DNA from: Sulfurimonas sp.
GTDB lineage: Bacteria > Campylobacterota > Campylobacteria > Campylobacterales > Sulfurimonadaceae
Length of the DNA stretch: 6,682 nucleotides
Assembly: GCA_027056465.1 (NCBI GenBank)
Contig: JALUKS010000213.1
Coordinates: forward strand, 1-6,682
Reading direction: 5' to 3'
How positions within the stretch are numbered: position 1 is the first letter of the stretch; each line of letters starts with the position of its first letter. The notes beneath the pieces were generated by a model that saw nothing but the letters and a program-made list of their open reading frames with translations, searched no databases and was not told the origin of the DNA. Made by a program: the position numbers and the translations under genes. Shown here in pieces: positions 6,211 to 6,682 of the stretch.

Positions 6211-6501
6211 ATGATAGTACATGTAGTAATGTTTAAACTCAAAGAAGAAGATAAAAAAGCGAGTCTCGTAAAGATAAAAGCAGTGTTAGAGCAATTACCA
6301 AAGAAAATAAAGGAACTTATATCCATGGAAGTTGGTATCAATTTTGATGAGAGTGAGAGAGCATTTGATCTCTCTTTATACTCAACGTTTAAGACAAAAG
6401 AAGACTTAAAATCTTATGCAGTACATCCTGCTCACCTCAAAGTTGTTACGTTTATTAAGAGTGTCGCTTTAGAGTCTAAGGTTGTAGATTATATAAAATA
6501 A
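6211..6501 (+). CDS. Dabb (stress-responsive alpha/beta barrel) family protein
   Basis: Small 96-residue single-domain protein, the usual size for this family. The N-terminal strand MIVHVVMFKLKEE contains the conserved H4 and FK. A helix (about 18-29) follows, then VGINFDESERAFDLSLYSTF (41-60) and the C-terminal block with HPAHL (72-76) and FIKSV (81-85). These are the hallmark positions of the Dabb ferredoxin-like fold, which dimerises into an alpha/beta barrel. Family members are found as stress-induced proteins in plants and as enzymes or orphan proteins in bacteria, so the biochemical role here is unknown. The gene has its own promoter and a strong ribosome site (TAAGGAA), and stands as a single gene with a hairpin after it. 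No signal peptide is seen, so it is cytosolic. Confidence 0.9.
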   Translation: MIVHVVMFKLKEEDKKASLVKIKAVLEQLPKKIKELISMEVGINFDESERAFDLSLYSTFKTKEDLKSYAVHPAHLKVVTFIKSVALESKVVDYIK

Positions 6502-6507
6502 AGAGTT

Positions 6508-6526
6508 AGCTTGAAGAGTTCAAGTT
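6508..6526 (+). terminator. Hairpin after the Dabb gene, possible weak terminator
   Basis: CTTGAA (6510-6515), loop GAG, TTCAAG (6519-6524) form a 6-bp perfect stem, extended to 8 bp by a G-T and an A-T pair. It begins 7 nt after the stop codon. The following bases (ctattt) are only partly T, so termination may be inefficient. Confidence 0.4.
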
Positions 6527-6542
6527 CTATTTATGATGTAAA

Positions 6543-6550
6543 TGTATAAT
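6543..6550 (+). promoter_or_regulatory. Probable promoter (-10 box) of the last, partial gene
   Basis: A perfect TATAAT at 6545-6550 is preceded directly by TG. No clear -35 is present. RNA would begin near 6557, and the ribosome site AAAGGAA (6568-6574) lies 6 nt before the ATG at 6581. Confidence 0.55.
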
Positions 6551-6580
6551 ACTAGCAAATAAATATTAAAGGAAAAACTT

Positions 6581-6682
6581 ATGAGTGAACCAGAATTAGA
6601 AGATATTGGAGATTATGATACTCTTAAAGGGAGTAAAAAAAGAGGTGTTTGGAGTGTTATAATTGTCGGCTTACTCATCGGT
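6581..6682 (+). CDS. N-terminus of an unrecognised membrane-anchored protein (partial)
   Basis: The open frame from ATG 6581 runs off the right edge, with 34 residues visible. It starts with an acidic, hydrophilic stretch (MSEPELEDIGDYDTL, 1-15), then a basic cluster KGSKKR (16-21), then the beginning of a hydrophobic helix (VWSVIIVGLLIG, 23-34). This is the layout of a single-pass inner-membrane protein with a short cytoplasmic N-terminus and the bulk presumably in the periplasm (positive-inside rule). A strong ribosome site and a TATAAT box precede it, so the gene call is good. The function cannot be read from this piece. FliL-, SPOR- or TonB-type proteins share this general layout, but nothing specific points to one of them. 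Confidence 0.75.
   Translation, partial: MSEPELEDIGDYDTLKGSKKRGVWSVIIVGLLIG

Noticed and set aside
6147..6236. Shine-Dalgarno-like AAAGGAG (6147-6153) and a 19-codon frame from ATG 6177
   Set aside because: The spacing from the motif to the ATG is over 20 nt, and the frame overlaps the Dabb promoter and gene without any recognisable peptide.

Overview
The window is an AT-rich bacterial stretch, most likely from a Campylobacterota species (Sulfurimonas/Sulfurovum-like). This rests on the tight gene packing, on promoters with a good -10 box but little -35, on the A/T-ending codons, and on my recollection that gatB, K+ channel and gpsA genes lie near each other in that group. It is an inference, since there is no rRNA or other marker in view.

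Layout, all on the + strand. (1) Bases 3-203 are the 3' end of an Rpn/PD-(D/E)XK 'transposase'-type nuclease gene with a tetrapeptide-repeat tail. (2) Bases 204-294 are a short intergenic region with the likely promoter of the next cluster. (3) Bases 295-6118 hold five genes with junctions of +3, -8, -29 and -4 nt, so almost certainly one transcript: gatB (amidotransferase subunit B), a six-TM voltage-sensor-type K+ channel with a C-terminal RCK module, a separate small RCK/TrkA-like protein, gpsA (glycerol-3-phosphate dehydrogenase), and a cytosolic leucine-rich-repeat protein kinase. (4) Bases 6119-6210 contain a 12-bp perfect palindrome and a promoter. (5) Bases 6211-6501 encode a Dabb (stress-responsive A/B barrel) protein. 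(6) Bases 6502-6580 hold a hairpin and another promoter. (7) Bases 6581-6682 are the start of an unrecognised single-pass membrane protein, cut by the window edge.

Two genes here are essential housekeeping functions: gatB (Gln-tRNA/Asn-tRNA formation) and gpsA (phospholipid precursor). Between and after them sit K+ channel and signalling genes. The most interesting unit is the channel plus its partner. The channel carries a full S1-S4 sensor, a TVGYGD filter and one RCK, and the next gene encodes a second, clearly related RCK as a free protein. Together they look like a split version of the tandem-RCK gating ring of BK-type channels. The LRR-kinase is coupled to gpsA by an ATGA overlap and has an atypical, very short activation segment. 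No tRNA, rRNA, CRISPR array or insertion sequence was seen.
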